64,000 nucleotides of DNA from Bradyrhizobiaceae bacterium (GCA_020544565.1 CP078014.1:3908016-3972015), one strand, 5' to 3'. Positions 34,638 through 44,390 are shown, counted from the stretch's first letter. Notes: generated by a model from the sequence alone, not told the origin. A program made the numbers and translations.

Positions 34638-36386
34638 ATGACGGTGGCCAACGTGCATGGACAAGGCGGCAGGGCGCGGCTGCCCCGCCTGTGGTCGGGG
34701 ACGTCGTCGCGACCGGCCTGGGGGCAGATCGGCGTCGCCGTGATCATTCTGGCGTTTCTGCTGTGCTTCCTGGTGTGGCCGGTCGTGACCGTGGTGTGGG
34801 TCGCTTTCACGGAGAAGGGCAGCGGCGCATTCACCCTGATGAATTTCGTCGATTTCGCCCGCACCGACCTGTTCATCCGCTCGTTGTGGAATTCGTTCTA
34901 TGTCTCGGCGATGGCGGTGGCCGGGGCCTCGCTGCTGGCGATTCCACTGGCCTACATGACGTCGCGGTTCGAATTTCGCGGAGCGGCGCTGGTCCAGATC
35001 CTCGGATTTCTGCCGCTGATCATGCCGCCGTTCGTCGGCGCGGTGGCGCTGCAATTGTTCTTCGGCCGCAACGGCACGGTGAACCTGCTGCTCGACGACT
35101 GGTTCGATTTCAAGATTCCGTTCATGGAAGGGCTGAACGGCGTCATCTTCGTGCAGTCGATCCACTATTTCCCGTTCATCCTCATCAACCTGTCGGCGGC
35201 GCTGCGCAATGTCGACCGCGCCATGGAGGAGGCGGCGCAGAATCTCGGCTCGCATGGCTTCCGCCTGTTCCGCCGCATCGTGTTTCCGCTGGCGCTGCCG
35301 GGCTACATCGCCGGCGCCTCCCTCGTCTTCGTCAAGGTGTTCGACGACCTCGCCACGCCGCTGTTGTTGAACGTCAAGGACATGCTCGCGCCGCAAGCCT
35401 ATCTGCGCGTGACGTCGATCGGCATCGCCGATCCGATGGGCTACGTGATCTCGGTGGTGCTGATCGCGGCGTCGGTGGCGGCGATGTGGATGTCGTCGCT
35501 GGCGACACGAAATGTCGATTACGCCACGGTGCAACGGGGCGGCGGCGGCATGGGGCGACGCAGGCTCTCGCGATGGGAGGCCGCGCTGGCCTATCTCATG
35601 GTGGCGCTGATCCTGCTGTTGGTGCTGGCCCCGCACATCGGCCTTGTGCTGCTGTCCTTCGCCACCATCTGGTCGTTCTCGCCGCTGCCCGACGGCTTCA
35701 CCACAGCGCATTACGCGCGCGTATTCGGCGAGAGCTCGCTGCTGATCAAGAACACGCTGCTCTATGCGTCGCTGGCGGGCCTCATCGATATCGTCGTCGG
35801 CACCGCGATCTCGTATCTGGTGCTGCGGACGAAACTGGTCGGCGTGCGCGGCCTCGATCTGCTGGCCTCGGCGGCGCTCGCCATTCCCGGCGTGGTGCTC
35901 GGCATCGGCTATCTGCGTGCCTTCTACGGCATCCGGCTGTGGGACGGCGCGCCGATGGCGGCGCACTGGATCATCATCGTCATCGCGCTCTCGGTGCGGC
36001 GGCTGCCTTACGCGCTGCGCGCCTGCCATGCCGCGCTTCAGCAGATTTCATCGTCGCTGGAGGAAGCCGCGGAAAATCTTGGCGCCACCAAGACTGCCAC
36101 CATCCGCCGCATCGTGGTGCCGCTGATGACGGGCGGGCTGGTGGCCGGCTTCATCACCAGCTTCGCCACGGCGGCGGTGGAGCTGTCCGCGACCTTGATG
36201 CTGGTGCAATCCAACGAGAACGCGCCGCTGGCCTATGGCCTCTATGTGTTCATGCAGTCGGCGGCCGGCCGCGGGCCGGGAGCGGCGCTCGGCGTGATCG
36301 CGGTGGTGATCGTGGCGCTGAGCACGATCGCCTCGCAATACGTCATCGAGCGCGACCGCCGGGCCAAAACCGGCGGGGTGAACTGA
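34638..36386 (+). CDS. ABC transporter permease with two fused membrane domains (FbpB/SfuB type)
   Basis: 582 residues with about twelve membrane segments. Two EAA-type cytoplasmic loops: EEAAQNLGSHGFRLFRRIVFPLALP (about 196-220) and EEAAENLGATKTATIRRIVVPLM (about 475-497). Each contacts the ATPase. The doubled permease is typical of ferric-iron importers. Separated from the binding protein by 13 bases and from the ATPase gene by four, so the three are one operon. Confidence 0.9.
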   Translation: MTVANVHGQGGRARLPRLWSGTSSRPAWGQIGVAVIILAFLLCFLVWPVVTVVWVAFTEKGSGAFTLMNFVDFARTDLFIRSLWNSFYVSAMAVAGASLLAIPLAYMTSRFEFRGAALVQILGFLPLIMPPFVGAVALQLFFGRNGTVNLLLDDWFDFKIPFMEGLNGVIFVQSIHYFPFILINLSAALRNVDRAMEEAAQNLGSHGFRLFRRIVFPLALPGYIAGASLVFVKVFDDLATPLLLNVKDMLAPQAYLRVTSIGIADPMGYVISVVLIAASVAAMWMSSLATRNVDYATVQRGGGGMGRRRLSRWEAALAYLMVALILLLVLAPHIGLVLLSFATIWSFSPLPDGFTTAHYARVFGESSLLIKNTLLYASLAGLIDIVVGTAISYLVLRTKLVGVRGLDLLASAALAIPGVVLGIGYLRAFYGIRLWDGAPMAAHWIIIVIALSVRRLPYALRACHAALQQISSSLEEAAENLGATKTATIRRIVVPLMTGGLVAGFITSFATAAVELSATLMLVQSNENAPLAYGLYVFMQSAAGRGPGAALGVIAVVIVALSTIASQYVIERDRRAKTGGVN

Positions 36387-36390
36387 GGAG

Positions 36391-37494
36391 ATGTCATTGT
36401 CGCAATCAGACGCCCGGGATATCGGTCTTTCAGTCAAGGCGGTCGATCTGACCATCGAGGATGTCAGCGCCGCCTATGGCGAGCATGTCGTGCTCGACGG
36501 CATCGATCTCGCGATCGCGCCCGGCGAGCTGTTCGCGCTGCTCGGGCCGTCCGGCTGCGGCAAGACCACGCTGTTGCGGCTGATCGCGGGCTTTGCCGAG
36601 GCCACGCGCGGCCGCATCCGCGTCGGCGGCGCGGATATCGCGGCGCTGCCGCCATGGAAGCGCGACATCGGCATGGTGTTCCAGTCCTATGCGCTGTGGC
36701 CGCACAAGACGGTCGGCGACAATGTCGCCTTTGGCCTTGAGGAGCGGCGCTTGCCCCGCGCCGAGATCCGGCGACGGGTGGACGCCGCGCTGACCTTTGT
36801 CGGCCTGCGCGATCTGGTCGATCGCCGCCCGTCGCAATTGTCCGGCGGCCAGCAGCAGCGCGTGGCGCTGGCGCGCACCATTGCCATCGAGCCGAAGATT
36901 TTGCTGCTCGATGAGCCGCTGTCCAATCTCGATGCCAAGCTGCGGGTGCAGGTGCGCCGCGAATTGCGCGCGCTGCAGAAGTCGCTCGGCCTGACCACGG
37001 TGATCGTCACCCACGATCAGGAGGAGGCCAATACGATCTGCGACCGAATCGCGGTGATGAACGAGGGGCGGGTGCAGCAGGTCGGTACGCCGACGGAGCT
37101 TTACGAGCGGCCCGCCAATCTGTTCGTGGCGCAGTTTCTCGGCACTGCCAATGTGCTTGGCGGCCGGCTGACCGAATCCGGCTTCGTCTCCGATCTTGGG
37201 GTGGTGTGGCCGGTTGCGGCCGGGGCGGACGTGAAGGCGAACGCGAAGCCGGTGTTTCGTCCGCAGGATGCGCGGCTGGCTCCCGCGGGACAGGCGGGCG
37301 CGGAGATGCCGTCAGTCCCCGGGCGGATCGTCGAGCGGGAGTTTCTGGGATCGACCGTGCGCTATGGCGTGGCGAGCGGCCAAAGCCATGTCTGGATCGA
37401 TGTGCCCTTTCATTCCGGCTCTGCGCTGATGGAATTGAACGAGGCCGTGGATGTCGCGATTGCGCCCGAGCATCTGTTGTGGCTCCCGGACTGA
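36391..37494 (+). CDS. ABC transporter ATP-binding protein, PotA/FbpC type with TOBE domain
   Basis: 367 residues. Walker A GPSGCGKTT near residue 51, signature LSGGQQQRVALARTI, Walker B ILLLDEPLSNLDAKLR, H-loop VTHDQEEA. A C-terminal TOBE-like region (about 245-365, GRIVEREFLGSTVRYGV) is the place for ligand or regulator sensing. Serves the fused permease just upstream. Converges on pobA, with only six bases between stop codons. Confidence 0.92.
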   Translation: MSLSQSDARDIGLSVKAVDLTIEDVSAAYGEHVVLDGIDLAIAPGELFALLGPSGCGKTTLLRLIAGFAEATRGRIRVGGADIAALPPWKRDIGMVFQSYALWPHKTVGDNVAFGLEERRLPRAEIRRRVDAALTFVGLRDLVDRRPSQLSGGQQQRVALARTIAIEPKILLLDEPLSNLDAKLRVQVRRELRALQKSLGLTTVIVTHDQEEANTICDRIAVMNEGRVQQVGTPTELYERPANLFVAQFLGTANVLGGRLTESGFVSDLGVVWPVAAGADVKANAKPVFRPQDARLAPAGQAGAEMPSVPGRIVEREFLGSTVRYGVASGQSHVWIDVPFHSGSALMELNEAVDVAIAPEHLLWLPD

Positions 37495-37500
37495 GCCTTG

Positions 37501-38673
37501 TCAGAACGGCAGTCCGACATAGTTCTCCGCCATGGCGGTGGTCGCGGCTTTTGAGCTGACCAGATAATCCAGCTCCGCGCGCTGGATGCGCGCGCTGAAG
37601 CCGTCGGTGTCGGGAAAGCGGTGGAGCATCGAGGTCATCCACCACGAGAAGCGCTCCGCCTTCCACACCCGCGCCAGCGCGCGCCGTGAATAGTCGTCGA
37701 TGCCGGCGCTGGATTTGTCGATGTAGTAGTCCCGCAGCGCCAGCGACAGATAGCGCACGTCGCTGGCGGCGAGGTTGAGACCCTTCGCGCCGGTGGGCGG
37801 CACGATGTGGGCGGCGTCGCCGGCCAGGAACAGCCGCCCGAAACGCATCGGCTCGGCGACGAAGCTGCGCAGCGGCGCGATGCTTTTCTCGATCGAGGGC
37901 CCCGTCACCAGATGGTCGGCGGCCTCCGGGTCCACGCGGCGTTTCAACTCGTCCCAGAACTTGCTGTCCGGCCAGTTGTCGATGTGGTCGTCGAGGGCGC
38001 ATTGCACGTAGTAGCGGCTGCGCGTGGATGAGCGCATCGAGCACAGCGCGAAGCCGCGTTCGTGGCTGGTGTAGATCAGTTCGGGCGAGACCGGGGGCGT
38101 GTCGCTGAGGAGGCCGAGCCAGCCGAACGGATAGACCCGCTCATAGGTGGTGAGCGCATCGGCCGCCACGCTGTGGCGGCTGACGCCGTGGAAGCCGTCG
38201 CAGCCGGCGATAAAATCGCAGGTGATGTCATGGCTCACGCCGTTGCGGGTGTAGCGCACCCGCGGCCGCTCGGTGGCGAAATCGTGCAGGCTGACGGAGG
38301 CCACATCATAGATCGTTGTCAGTCCTGCGGCAGCGCGCGCGTCCATCAGGTCGCGGGTCACCTCGGTCTGGCCATAGACCGTGACGGTCTTGCCACCGGT
38401 CGCCGTCTTCATATCGATGCGATGACGCTGTCCGCCGAACGACAGTTCGACGCCGCCGTGAACCAGCCCTTCCTTGTGCAGGCGAGCGGAGACGCCGGCC
38501 TCGTCGAGCATGTCCACCGTGCCGTGTTCGAGCACGCCGGCGCGGATGCGCCCCAGCACATAGGCGCGGTCCTTGCGTTCGAGGATGACGTTGTCGATGC
38601 CATAGAGATGGAGCAATTGGCCGAGCAGGAGGCCGGCGGGTCCGCTTCCGATGATGGCGACTTGTGTGCGCAA
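37501..38673 (-). CDS. pobA: 4-Hydroxybenzoate 3-monooxygenase
   Basis: 390 residues. FAD motif GSGPAG (9-14), the family-specific QTEVTRDLMDARAAAG, the substrate-site segment RGFALCSMRSSTRSRYYVQ (Ser/Arg/Tyr ligands of the carboxylate and hydroxyl) and GDAAHIVPPTGAKGLNLAASD near 285. Converts 4-hydroxybenzoate to protocatechuate with NADPH and O2. No pca genes or PobR in the window. It lies 74 bases downstream of pncB on the same strand. Confidence 0.95.
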   Translation of the reverse strand: MRTQVAIIGSGPAGLLLGQLLHLYGIDNVILERKDRAYVLGRIRAGVLEHGTVDMLDEAGVSARLHKEGLVHGGVELSFGGQRHRIDMKTATGGKTVTVYGQTEVTRDLMDARAAAGLTTIYDVASVSLHDFATERPRVRYTRNGVSHDITCDFIAGCDGFHGVSRHSVAADALTTYERVYPFGWLGLLSDTPPVSPELIYTSHERGFALCSMRSSTRSRYYVQCALDDHIDNWPDSKFWDELKRRVDPEAADHLVTGPSIEKSIAPLRSFVAEPMRFGRLFLAGDAAHIVPPTGAKGLNLAASDVRYLSLALRDYYIDKSSAGIDDYSRRALARVWKAERFSWWMTSMLHRFPDTDGFSARIQRAELDYLVSSKAATTAMAENYVGLPF

Positions 38674-38747
38674 GGCGTTGGCTTCCGAATATGTCCGGAA
38701 GCGAAACCCAAACGCGCCGTACTGTCAATCAGTCGGGCGCGGCCGCC

Positions 38748-40052
38748 TCAGACGCGCAGTTCGCTGCGTACCCGGCCGGCGTCGCCGAAGACGCGCAGGT
38801 AACGCTCGATCTCGGCGGGGCTGCCGGTGGCCTTCTCGGGATTGTCCGACAGCTTCACCGCCGGTCGGCCGTTAACCGAGGTGACCTTGCAGACAAGCGA
38901 GATGGGGTCGAGGTCGGCGGTGCCGTCGGGCGCGCATCCCACGAAATCGTTGGTGAGGTTGGTGCCCCAGCCGAAACTGGTGCGGACCCGGCCGGCGAAA
39001 TGCCGGTGCGTTTCCTCGATCGAATCGACATCCATGCCATCGGAGAAAATCAGCAGTTTCGCCTTGGGATCGCGCCCCTTTTCCTTCCACCAGCGGATGA
39101 TCTCCTCGCCGGCGGCGATGGGCGGCGCGCTGTCGGGGCGGAAGCCGGTCCAGTCCGCGACCCAGTCCGGCGCATCGCGCAGGAAGGCTTTGGTGCCGAA
39201 GGCGTCGGGCAGGGCGATCAGGAGGTTGCCGTCATAGGTACGGCGCCACTGGTCGAGAATGAGATAGGGCGCCCAGCGCAGTTCGGAATCGTCCCGCGCC
39301 AGCGCTGCCGCCACCATCGGCAGTTCGTGGGCGTTGGTGCCGATGGCTTCGAGATCGCTGTCCATCGCCAGCAGCACGTTGGAGGTGCCGGTGAAGGCCG
39401 GCCCGAGCCCTTCCTTCACCGCCTCCACGCACCAGCGCTGCCACAGGAAGCCGTGGCGGCGGCGGGTGCCGAAATCCGACAGCCGTAGGCCGGGCAGGCG
39501 GCGCAGCCGCTCCACCTTGGTCCACAGCTTGGCCTTGGCGCGGGCATAGAGCACATCGAGCACGAACCGGCCCTGTCCCTTCATGGCCTGGCGCGAGCGC
39601 AGTTCGTTGACGATGGCCAGCGCCGGAATTTCCCACATGGTGGTGTGGGTCCACGGCCCATGGAAATGCAGTTCGTACTGCCCCTCGACCCGGCGTAATT
39701 CGTAGTCGGGAAGCTGGAAATTGGCGAGCCAGGCGATGAAGTCCGGCGAGAACATCTGGGTCTTGCCGTAGAACGTGTTGCCGGCCAGCCAGATCAGCTC
39801 CTTTTTGGTAAAGCGCACCGTGCGGGCGTGGTCGAGCTGGGTCCTGAGCTCGCCTTCGTCGATGATCTCGCCGAGGCGGACATGGCGGTTGCGGTTGATC
39901 ACCGAGAAGGTGACGTGCTCGTCCGGGTAGAACTCCCGGATCATCTGCAACATCAGGAGCTTGTAGAAGTCCGTATCGAGCAGGCTGCGGATGATCGGAT
40001 CGAGCCGCCAGCCGTGATCATAGGTTCGCGACGCGATGTCTGTAATGGCCAT
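38748..40052 (-). CDS. pncB: Nicotinate phosphoribosyltransferase
   Basis: 434 residues from ATG 40052, the usual length of this enzyme in alphaproteobacteria; an upstream ATG at 40088 adds 12 unconserved residues. Features: LLDTDFYKLLMLQ near the start, the central RLSDFGTRRRHGFLWQ with the conserved His, GTSNVLLAM, and GWGTNLTNDF in the phosphate-binding region. Makes nicotinate mononucleotide in NAD salvage. Directly downstream of nicB (64-base gap), so salvage and degradation of nicotinate are encoded together. Confidence 0.95.
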   Translation of the reverse strand: MAITDIASRTYDHGWRLDPIIRSLLDTDFYKLLMLQMIREFYPDEHVTFSVINRNRHVRLGEIIDEGELRTQLDHARTVRFTKKELIWLAGNTFYGKTQMFSPDFIAWLANFQLPDYELRRVEGQYELHFHGPWTHTTMWEIPALAIVNELRSRQAMKGQGRFVLDVLYARAKAKLWTKVERLRRLPGLRLSDFGTRRRHGFLWQRWCVEAVKEGLGPAFTGTSNVLLAMDSDLEAIGTNAHELPMVAAALARDDSELRWAPYLILDQWRRTYDGNLLIALPDAFGTKAFLRDAPDWVADWTGFRPDSAPPIAAGEEIIRWWKEKGRDPKAKLLIFSDGMDVDSIEETHRHFAGRVRTSFGWGTNLTNDFVGCAPDGTADLDPISLVCKVTSVNGRPAVKLSDNPEKATGSPAEIERYLRVFGDAGRVRSELRV

Positions 40053-40116
40053 GGCGGGATCATACTCCGCCGGGTGCGCCGCAGCCAAGTCACCCCGGCG
40101 GCATTTGTCGCGGCGG

Positions 40117-43100
40117 CTATGGCGCGGTCGCGAGCCGGGCGCGACGGATGGCGGCGTCGATGCCGGTCCAGGTCGGCTTGTCCGGAGCGAATTGCCGCCG
40201 CAGATACGTCACCAGTTCGGTGATCTGGGCGTCGTTCAGGCTGTGCCTGAAGCCCGGCATGTAGCCGAGGTCGCCGGAGGCCGGCGCGTCGATGCCGTGC
40301 AGGATGACCTGCACCAGATTGTCGGGGCTCGTGCTGTGCAGGTTGCTGTTGAGTGCCAGCGAGGGACGACTGCCGAACAGGGGCGGGCCGCCGACCTGAT
40401 GGCAGACGGCGCAGGCGCCCTCATAGATTCGCGCGCCGAGGGGCGAGGCGGATGCGTCCCGCGTGGCCGTCACGCTTTCGAGCCGCGCCGCCAGCGCCTC
40501 CTCTCCGGTCCTGGGGAGGGCGCTGGGGTTGAAGGAGGCGAGATAGGTCGCCATCGCCCGGATATCGCTGTCCGGCAGCGCCGCCAGTTCCTGGATCACC
40601 GGGGCCATCGGGCCCGCCGCGACCCCGTGGAAGCGCGACGCGCCGGTGCGCAGATAGGCGAACAGCTCGTCCTCGCTCCAGGGAATGGGGGCGTGCGACA
40701 GCGAGGTGAGCGGCGGGGCCTCCCAGCCCTCGGCGAAACCTCCGGCGAGATAGGCGGTGGTCGAACTCTTTTCCGCACCGAGCGCGTTGCGCGGGGTGTG
40801 GCATGCGCCGCAATGGCCGAGCCCTTCCACCAGATAGGCCCCGCGATTCCACGCCGCCGATCGCGCCGGATCGGGCGCGAACACAGCGTTGCGGTTGAAC
40901 AGCATATTCCACCCCGCCATCAGCGGCCGCAGGCTGAACGGGAAGGGAAGCTTGGTCTCCGGATTGACCGCGCGCACCGCCGGCTGCGCCATCAGATAGG
41001 CGTAGAGCGCCTGCAAATCCGCATCGGTCGTCTTGGCAAAGTGATTGTAGGGAAACGCCGGGTAGAGATGGCGGCCGTCGCGATGGATGCCCTCGCGCAT
41101 GGCGCGTTCGAATGCCGGGTACGACCACGCGCCGATGCCGGTTTCGACGTCGGGGGTGATGTTGGTGCTGTAGATGACGCCGAATGGCGTTTCCAGTGGG
41201 CGGCCGCCGGCATTGGTCACGCCGTTGATCTCGGTATGGCACACCGCGCAAGCGCCGAGCGCGGCCATTTCCGCGCCGCGGGCGATGGTGGCGGCGGCAT
41301 AGACCGAGGCATCGGGCCGTGCGATCGGCGCGATCGCCGGTCGCCACGGCAGCGCCGCCGCGGCCACGCCGACGACGGCCGTGCACAGCGCGGCGAGGCC
41401 GGCATACCAGGCGCGCTTGCGGGCCGGGGTTGCGGTCTGGCTGTTTGCCCTGGCCTGCGCCAATCCGGCGCGAATCCGCTCCGGCGTGAACGGCAGTTCG
41501 CGGAAGCGCACCCCGGTGGCGTCGTAGATGGCGTTGGCGATCGCGGCCGCACTCGGCACCGATGCGGATTCCCCCGCGCCCAGCGGCTCCTCGTGCTGAC
41601 GCGGCAGCAGCAGCACGTCGATCTTGGGCACATCGGGGAATTTGATGATGGGGTAGCTGCCCCATTCGCGGTCGGTCACCGTGGTGCGGTCGAAGCCCAC
41701 TTCCTCCATCAGCGCACGGCTGGTGGACTGGATGACGTTGCCTTGGAGCTGGTGGCGCACGCCGTCCGGATTGATCATCATGCCGGCGTCCTGCCCCGCG
41801 ACCACGCGGGTGACGCTGACATCGCCGGTGGCCCTGTTGACCGCGACATCCGCGACCCAGGCCGACCACGCCGCCGCCTTGCCGGGGAAGGGGCCATGGA
41901 CATAGACCGCGTAGGCGAAACCGCGGCCGCGCACCACGTCGTCGTCCGGCTCGGGGGCGGGGCGGTCCGGGCGCGGCGTCCATCCGGCGCGGTCCGCCAC
42001 CGCCTTGACGAGGTCGATGGCGCGCGAGTCCTTCAGGTAGCGCAGCCGGTACTCCACCGGATCGACTCCGGCTTCCGCCGCCAGTTCGTCGATATAGGAT
42101 TCATGGGCGAAGGTGTTGGGCAGCGCCGACACGCCGCGAAACCATGACGCCCGCACGATCGGCGGCATGTCATGGGTAACCACGCGCATGTCGTCGTAGT
42201 CGTAAGGCGGAATCGCGGTGCGGTCGCCCATCTGCATGACAGTGGCCACCGGCGCCACCGTTCCGGTCAGCAGCAGCGCCAGGGTCGGCGCGGCGTTCGA
42301 GGGATAGCGCGTGGTGAAATCATAGCCGGCCGGCGAGCCGTCCGCCCGCAACCCGCCCTTGATGTCGATCAGTTGCGCCGCGCCCTTCGGCTCCCACGCA
42401 TGTTCCTGCTCGCGCGTGAGCTGGACCCGCACCGGCCGGCCGACCGCGCGCGACAGCAGCACGGCGTCGGCGCAGACGTCGTCGGCGCAGTTGCGGCCGT
42501 AGCAGCCGGCGGCTTCGAGGCGGATGATGTCGATGTCGGGTTCCGGCCGCGCTAGCAGCAGCGCGAGGTCGGTCCGCAGCGTGTGCGGGTTCTGGCTGCC
42601 GGACCACACCGTCACGCCGTCAGCGCGATAGTCGGCGACGGCGCAGGACGGGCCGATGGAGGCGTGCATCTGGTAGGGCCAGATGTAGGTGCGGTCCAAC
42701 GGCTTGTCGGCGGCGGCGAGGGCGGCGTCGACGTCGCCCTTGTCGATCAGCGTGCGCGGTGTCGACGGATTGGCGCGCAGCGCTGTCTCGATGTCATTGA
42801 GATTTGGCAGCGACGGCGTCGGCTTCCACGTCACCTTCAGTTGCGCCGCCGCCTTGATGGCGTTCTCCTCGCGCTCGGCGACCACGCCGACGAAATCGCC
42901 GATCCGCACCACCGCGACGAGGCCCGGAATGTCGCGCACCGACGACTCGTCCACCGCGATCAGACTGGTGCCGACAAAGGGACCGGCATCGACGCCGGCA
43001 TAGGGCGGGCGCACCACGCGGCCGTGCAGCATGCCGGGCACGCGCATGTCATGGACGTAGACCAGTTCGCCGGTGGCCTTGGCGGGAAGATCGACGCGCG

Positions 43101-43659
43101 GCGTCGAATGCCCGACGATGGTGTAGGCTTCGACGGGCTTGACCGGAACGTCGTCGGCGAGTTCGAGGCGGATGTGATCCTGCCCGATCAGTTCGCCGTA
43201 GCTGATGCTGCGGTTGTGGCCGCGCACCAGGCCGTCGTCGACGATGAGGTCGCCCACCGGCAGTTCGAGCCGCTCCGCCGCGCGCGCCAGCAGGAAGTGG
43301 CGGGCCTGCGCCGCCGCCTTGCGCAGCGGCACCGCGGTGATCTGGATGGTCTCGCTGGCGATGGTCGGTCCCTGGTTCGGCACCTGCGAGGTGTCGCCCA
43401 GCACCACCACCACCCGCGCGAACGACACATCCAGTTCCTCGGCGACGATCTGGCCCAGCGCCGTGCGAATGCCGGTGCCGAGATCGACATGGCCGTTGAA
43501 CGCGGTCACGGTGCCGTCGGCGGTGATCCTGATAAAGGTCTCGAAACCGCTCGCATCCGACCCGGCCGGACGCACCACGCGGAGCGAGCCCGAGGCTGGG
43601 AGCCGATCATCCTGCGCCGGGTGATCCGGTCCGGTCGAAGCGGCGGGACGGTCCGTCAT
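40117..43659 (-). CDS. nicB: Nicotinate dehydrogenase large subunit: molybdopterin domain fused to three cytochrome c domains
   Basis: 1180 residues, matching the size of NicB of Pseudomonas putida as I recall it. Residues about 30-720 are a xanthine dehydrogenase-family molybdopterin subunit, with the active-site glutamate in GAGES at residue 697. A hydrophobic helix follows (about 745-768), then three CxxCH haem sites near residues 804, 949 and 1083. No N-terminal signal peptide is seen, so the Mo domain should be cytoplasmic and the cytochromes periplasmic. Hydroxylates nicotinate to 6-hydroxynicotinate, passing electrons to the respiratory chain. Starts inside the nicA stop (ATGA, 43656-43659). 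Confidence 0.88.
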   Translation of the reverse strand: MTDRPAASTGPDHPAQDDRLPASGSLRVVRPAGSDASGFETFIRITADGTVTAFNGHVDLGTGIRTALGQIVAEELDVSFARVVVVLGDTSQVPNQGPTIASETIQITAVPLRKAAAQARHFLLARAAERLELPVGDLIVDDGLVRGHNRSISYGELIGQDHIRLELADDVPVKPVEAYTIVGHSTPRVDLPAKATGELVYVHDMRVPGMLHGRVVRPPYAGVDAGPFVGTSLIAVDESSVRDIPGLVAVVRIGDFVGVVAEREENAIKAAAQLKVTWKPTPSLPNLNDIETALRANPSTPRTLIDKGDVDAALAAADKPLDRTYIWPYQMHASIGPSCAVADYRADGVTVWSGSQNPHTLRTDLALLLARPEPDIDIIRLEAAGCYGRNCADDVCADAVLLSRAVGRPVRVQLTREQEHAWEPKGAAQLIDIKGGLRADGSPAGYDFTTRYPSNAAPTLALLLTGTVAPVATVMQMGDRTAIPPYDYDDMRVVTHDMPPIVRASWFRGVSALPNTFAHESYIDELAAEAGVDPVEYRLRYLKDSRAIDLVKAVADRAGWTPRPDRPAPEPDDDVVRGRGFAYAVYVHGPFPGKAAAWSAWVADVAVNRATGDVSVTRVVAGQDAGMMINPDGVRHQLQGNVIQSTSRALMEEVGFDRTTVTDREWGSYPIIKFPDVPKIDVLLLPRQHEEPLGAGESASVPSAAAIANAIYDATGVRFRELPFTPERIRAGLAQARANSQTATPARKRAWYAGLAALCTAVVGVAAAALPWRPAIAPIARPDASVYAAATIARGAEMAALGACAVCHTEINGVTNAGGRPLETPFGVIYSTNITPDVETGIGAWSYPAFERAMREGIHRDGRHLYPAFPYNHFAKTTDADLQALYAYLMAQPAVRAVNPETKLPFPFSLRPLMAGWNMLFNRNAVFAPDPARSAAWNRGAYLVEGLGHCGACHTPRNALGAEKSSTTAYLAGGFAEGWEAPPLTSLSHAPIPWSEDELFAYLRTGASRFHGVAAGPMAPVIQELAALPDSDIRAMATYLASFNPSALPRTGEEALAARLESVTATRDASASPLGARIYEGACAVCHQVGGPPLFGSRPSLALNSNLHSTSPDNLVQVILHGIDAPASGDLGYMPGFRHSLNDAQITELVTYLRRQFAPDKPTWTGIDAAIRRARLATAP

Positions 43660-44141
43660 TCCCGATCCTCGATGCGGCCGGCCGCGCGCAGCGCCGCGCG
43701 CACGATTTCCACATGGGCGCCGCAGCGGCAGAGATTGTAGCGCAGCGCTTCAACGATCTCGTGTTCGGACGGATGGGGCTGTCGCATCAACAACGCCTTG
43801 GTGGTCATGATCATGCCGTTGAGACAATAGCCGCATTGCGCGGCCTGCTCGGTGATGAAAGCCTGCTGCACCGGATCGGGGTGTTCGCGGCTGCCCAGCC
43901 CCTCCAGCGTCACGATGTCGCGCTGGCCGCAGCCACTGATGGGAATGACGCAGGAGCGCGCCGCGACGCCATCGATGATCACCGTGCAGGCGCCGCATTC
44001 GCCGAGGCCGCAGCCGTATTTCGGGCCGTTCAGTTCGAAGTCGTTGCGCAGCACATAAAGCAGCGCCGTATCGGGCGCCGCGTCCACGTCGCGGATTTGG
44101 CCGTTGACGGTGAGGCGGATCGCCGTCTGCGCCTTGCTCAT
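43656..44141 (-). CDS. nicA: Nicotinate dehydrogenase small [2Fe-2S] subunit
   Basis: 161 residues from ATG 44141; the longer frame adds 61 residues of intergenic DNA containing an operator. Cluster ligands Cys44, 49, 52 and 64 (GCGLGECGAC) and Cys103, 106, 138 and 140 (CGYC, CRC), the xanthine dehydrogenase family arrangement without a FAD subunit. Electrons go from Mo through these clusters to the haems of NicB. Assignment to nicotinate rests on the NicB architecture and on the reductase and enamidase genes in the same island. Confidence 0.88.
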   Translation of the reverse strand: MSKAQTAIRLTVNGQIRDVDAAPDTALLYVLRNDFELNGPKYGCGLGECGACTVIIDGVAARSCVIPISGCGQRDIVTLEGLGSREHPDPVQQAFITEQAAQCGYCLNGMIMTTKALLMRQPHPSEHEIVEALRYNLCRCGAHVEIVRAALRAAGRIEDRE

Positions 44142-44198
44142 CGATGACCGGTCCGTCTGTTGCGTTGCAAAAGATCCGTGGCGTCGTCGAAAACCATA

Positions 44199-44216
44199 AC
44201 GTTTGTGTACAAACGT
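44199..44216. promoter_or_regulatory. Palindromic operator upstream of nicA
   Basis: ACGTTTGT-GT-ACAAACGT: perfect 8-base arms around two bases, 58-75 bases before the nicA start. Its TTTGT...ACAAA core is shared with the sites at 44369-44390 and 54729-54750. Probable target of the MarR protein at 52879. Confidence 0.65.
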
Positions 44217-44343
44217 GCAAGCGGTCAGCCGAAGTCGGGGCTTCGCGCATCGCAGCATGAGGCGCGGGGCGAAGAACCCGTGCGGTTGGTGGGCGGAGGT
44301 ACGAGACAAATACGCGATGATCAATTTTTATTGCGTCTTTCAC

Positions 44344-44390
44344 TTGACAGTTTTCAGGACTGCGCGCAACATCGTTTGTATACGAATGAA
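44344..44390 (+). promoter_or_regulatory. Promoter and overlapping operator for the 6-hydroxynicotinate reductase operon
   Basis: TTGACA (44344-44349), 17-base spacer, then CAACAT (44367-44372) as a -10-like hexamer. A palindrome-like element at 44369-44390 with core TTTGTATACGAA covers the -10 and probable start point. It matches 17 of 22 positions of the perfect palindrome at 54729. The rest of the 375-base nicA-reductase gap holds nothing recognisable beyond the nicA-side operator. Confidence 0.65.

Noticed and set aside
37501..38673. Link between pobA and the ABC importer upstream
   Set aside because: They are convergent with six bases between stops, and the importer is of the iron/polyamine type rather than an aromatic acid carrier.
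44142..44324. N-terminal 61-residue extension of NicA
   Set aside because: Contains the operator palindrome at 44199 and no conserved residues; ATG 44141 fits known small subunits.
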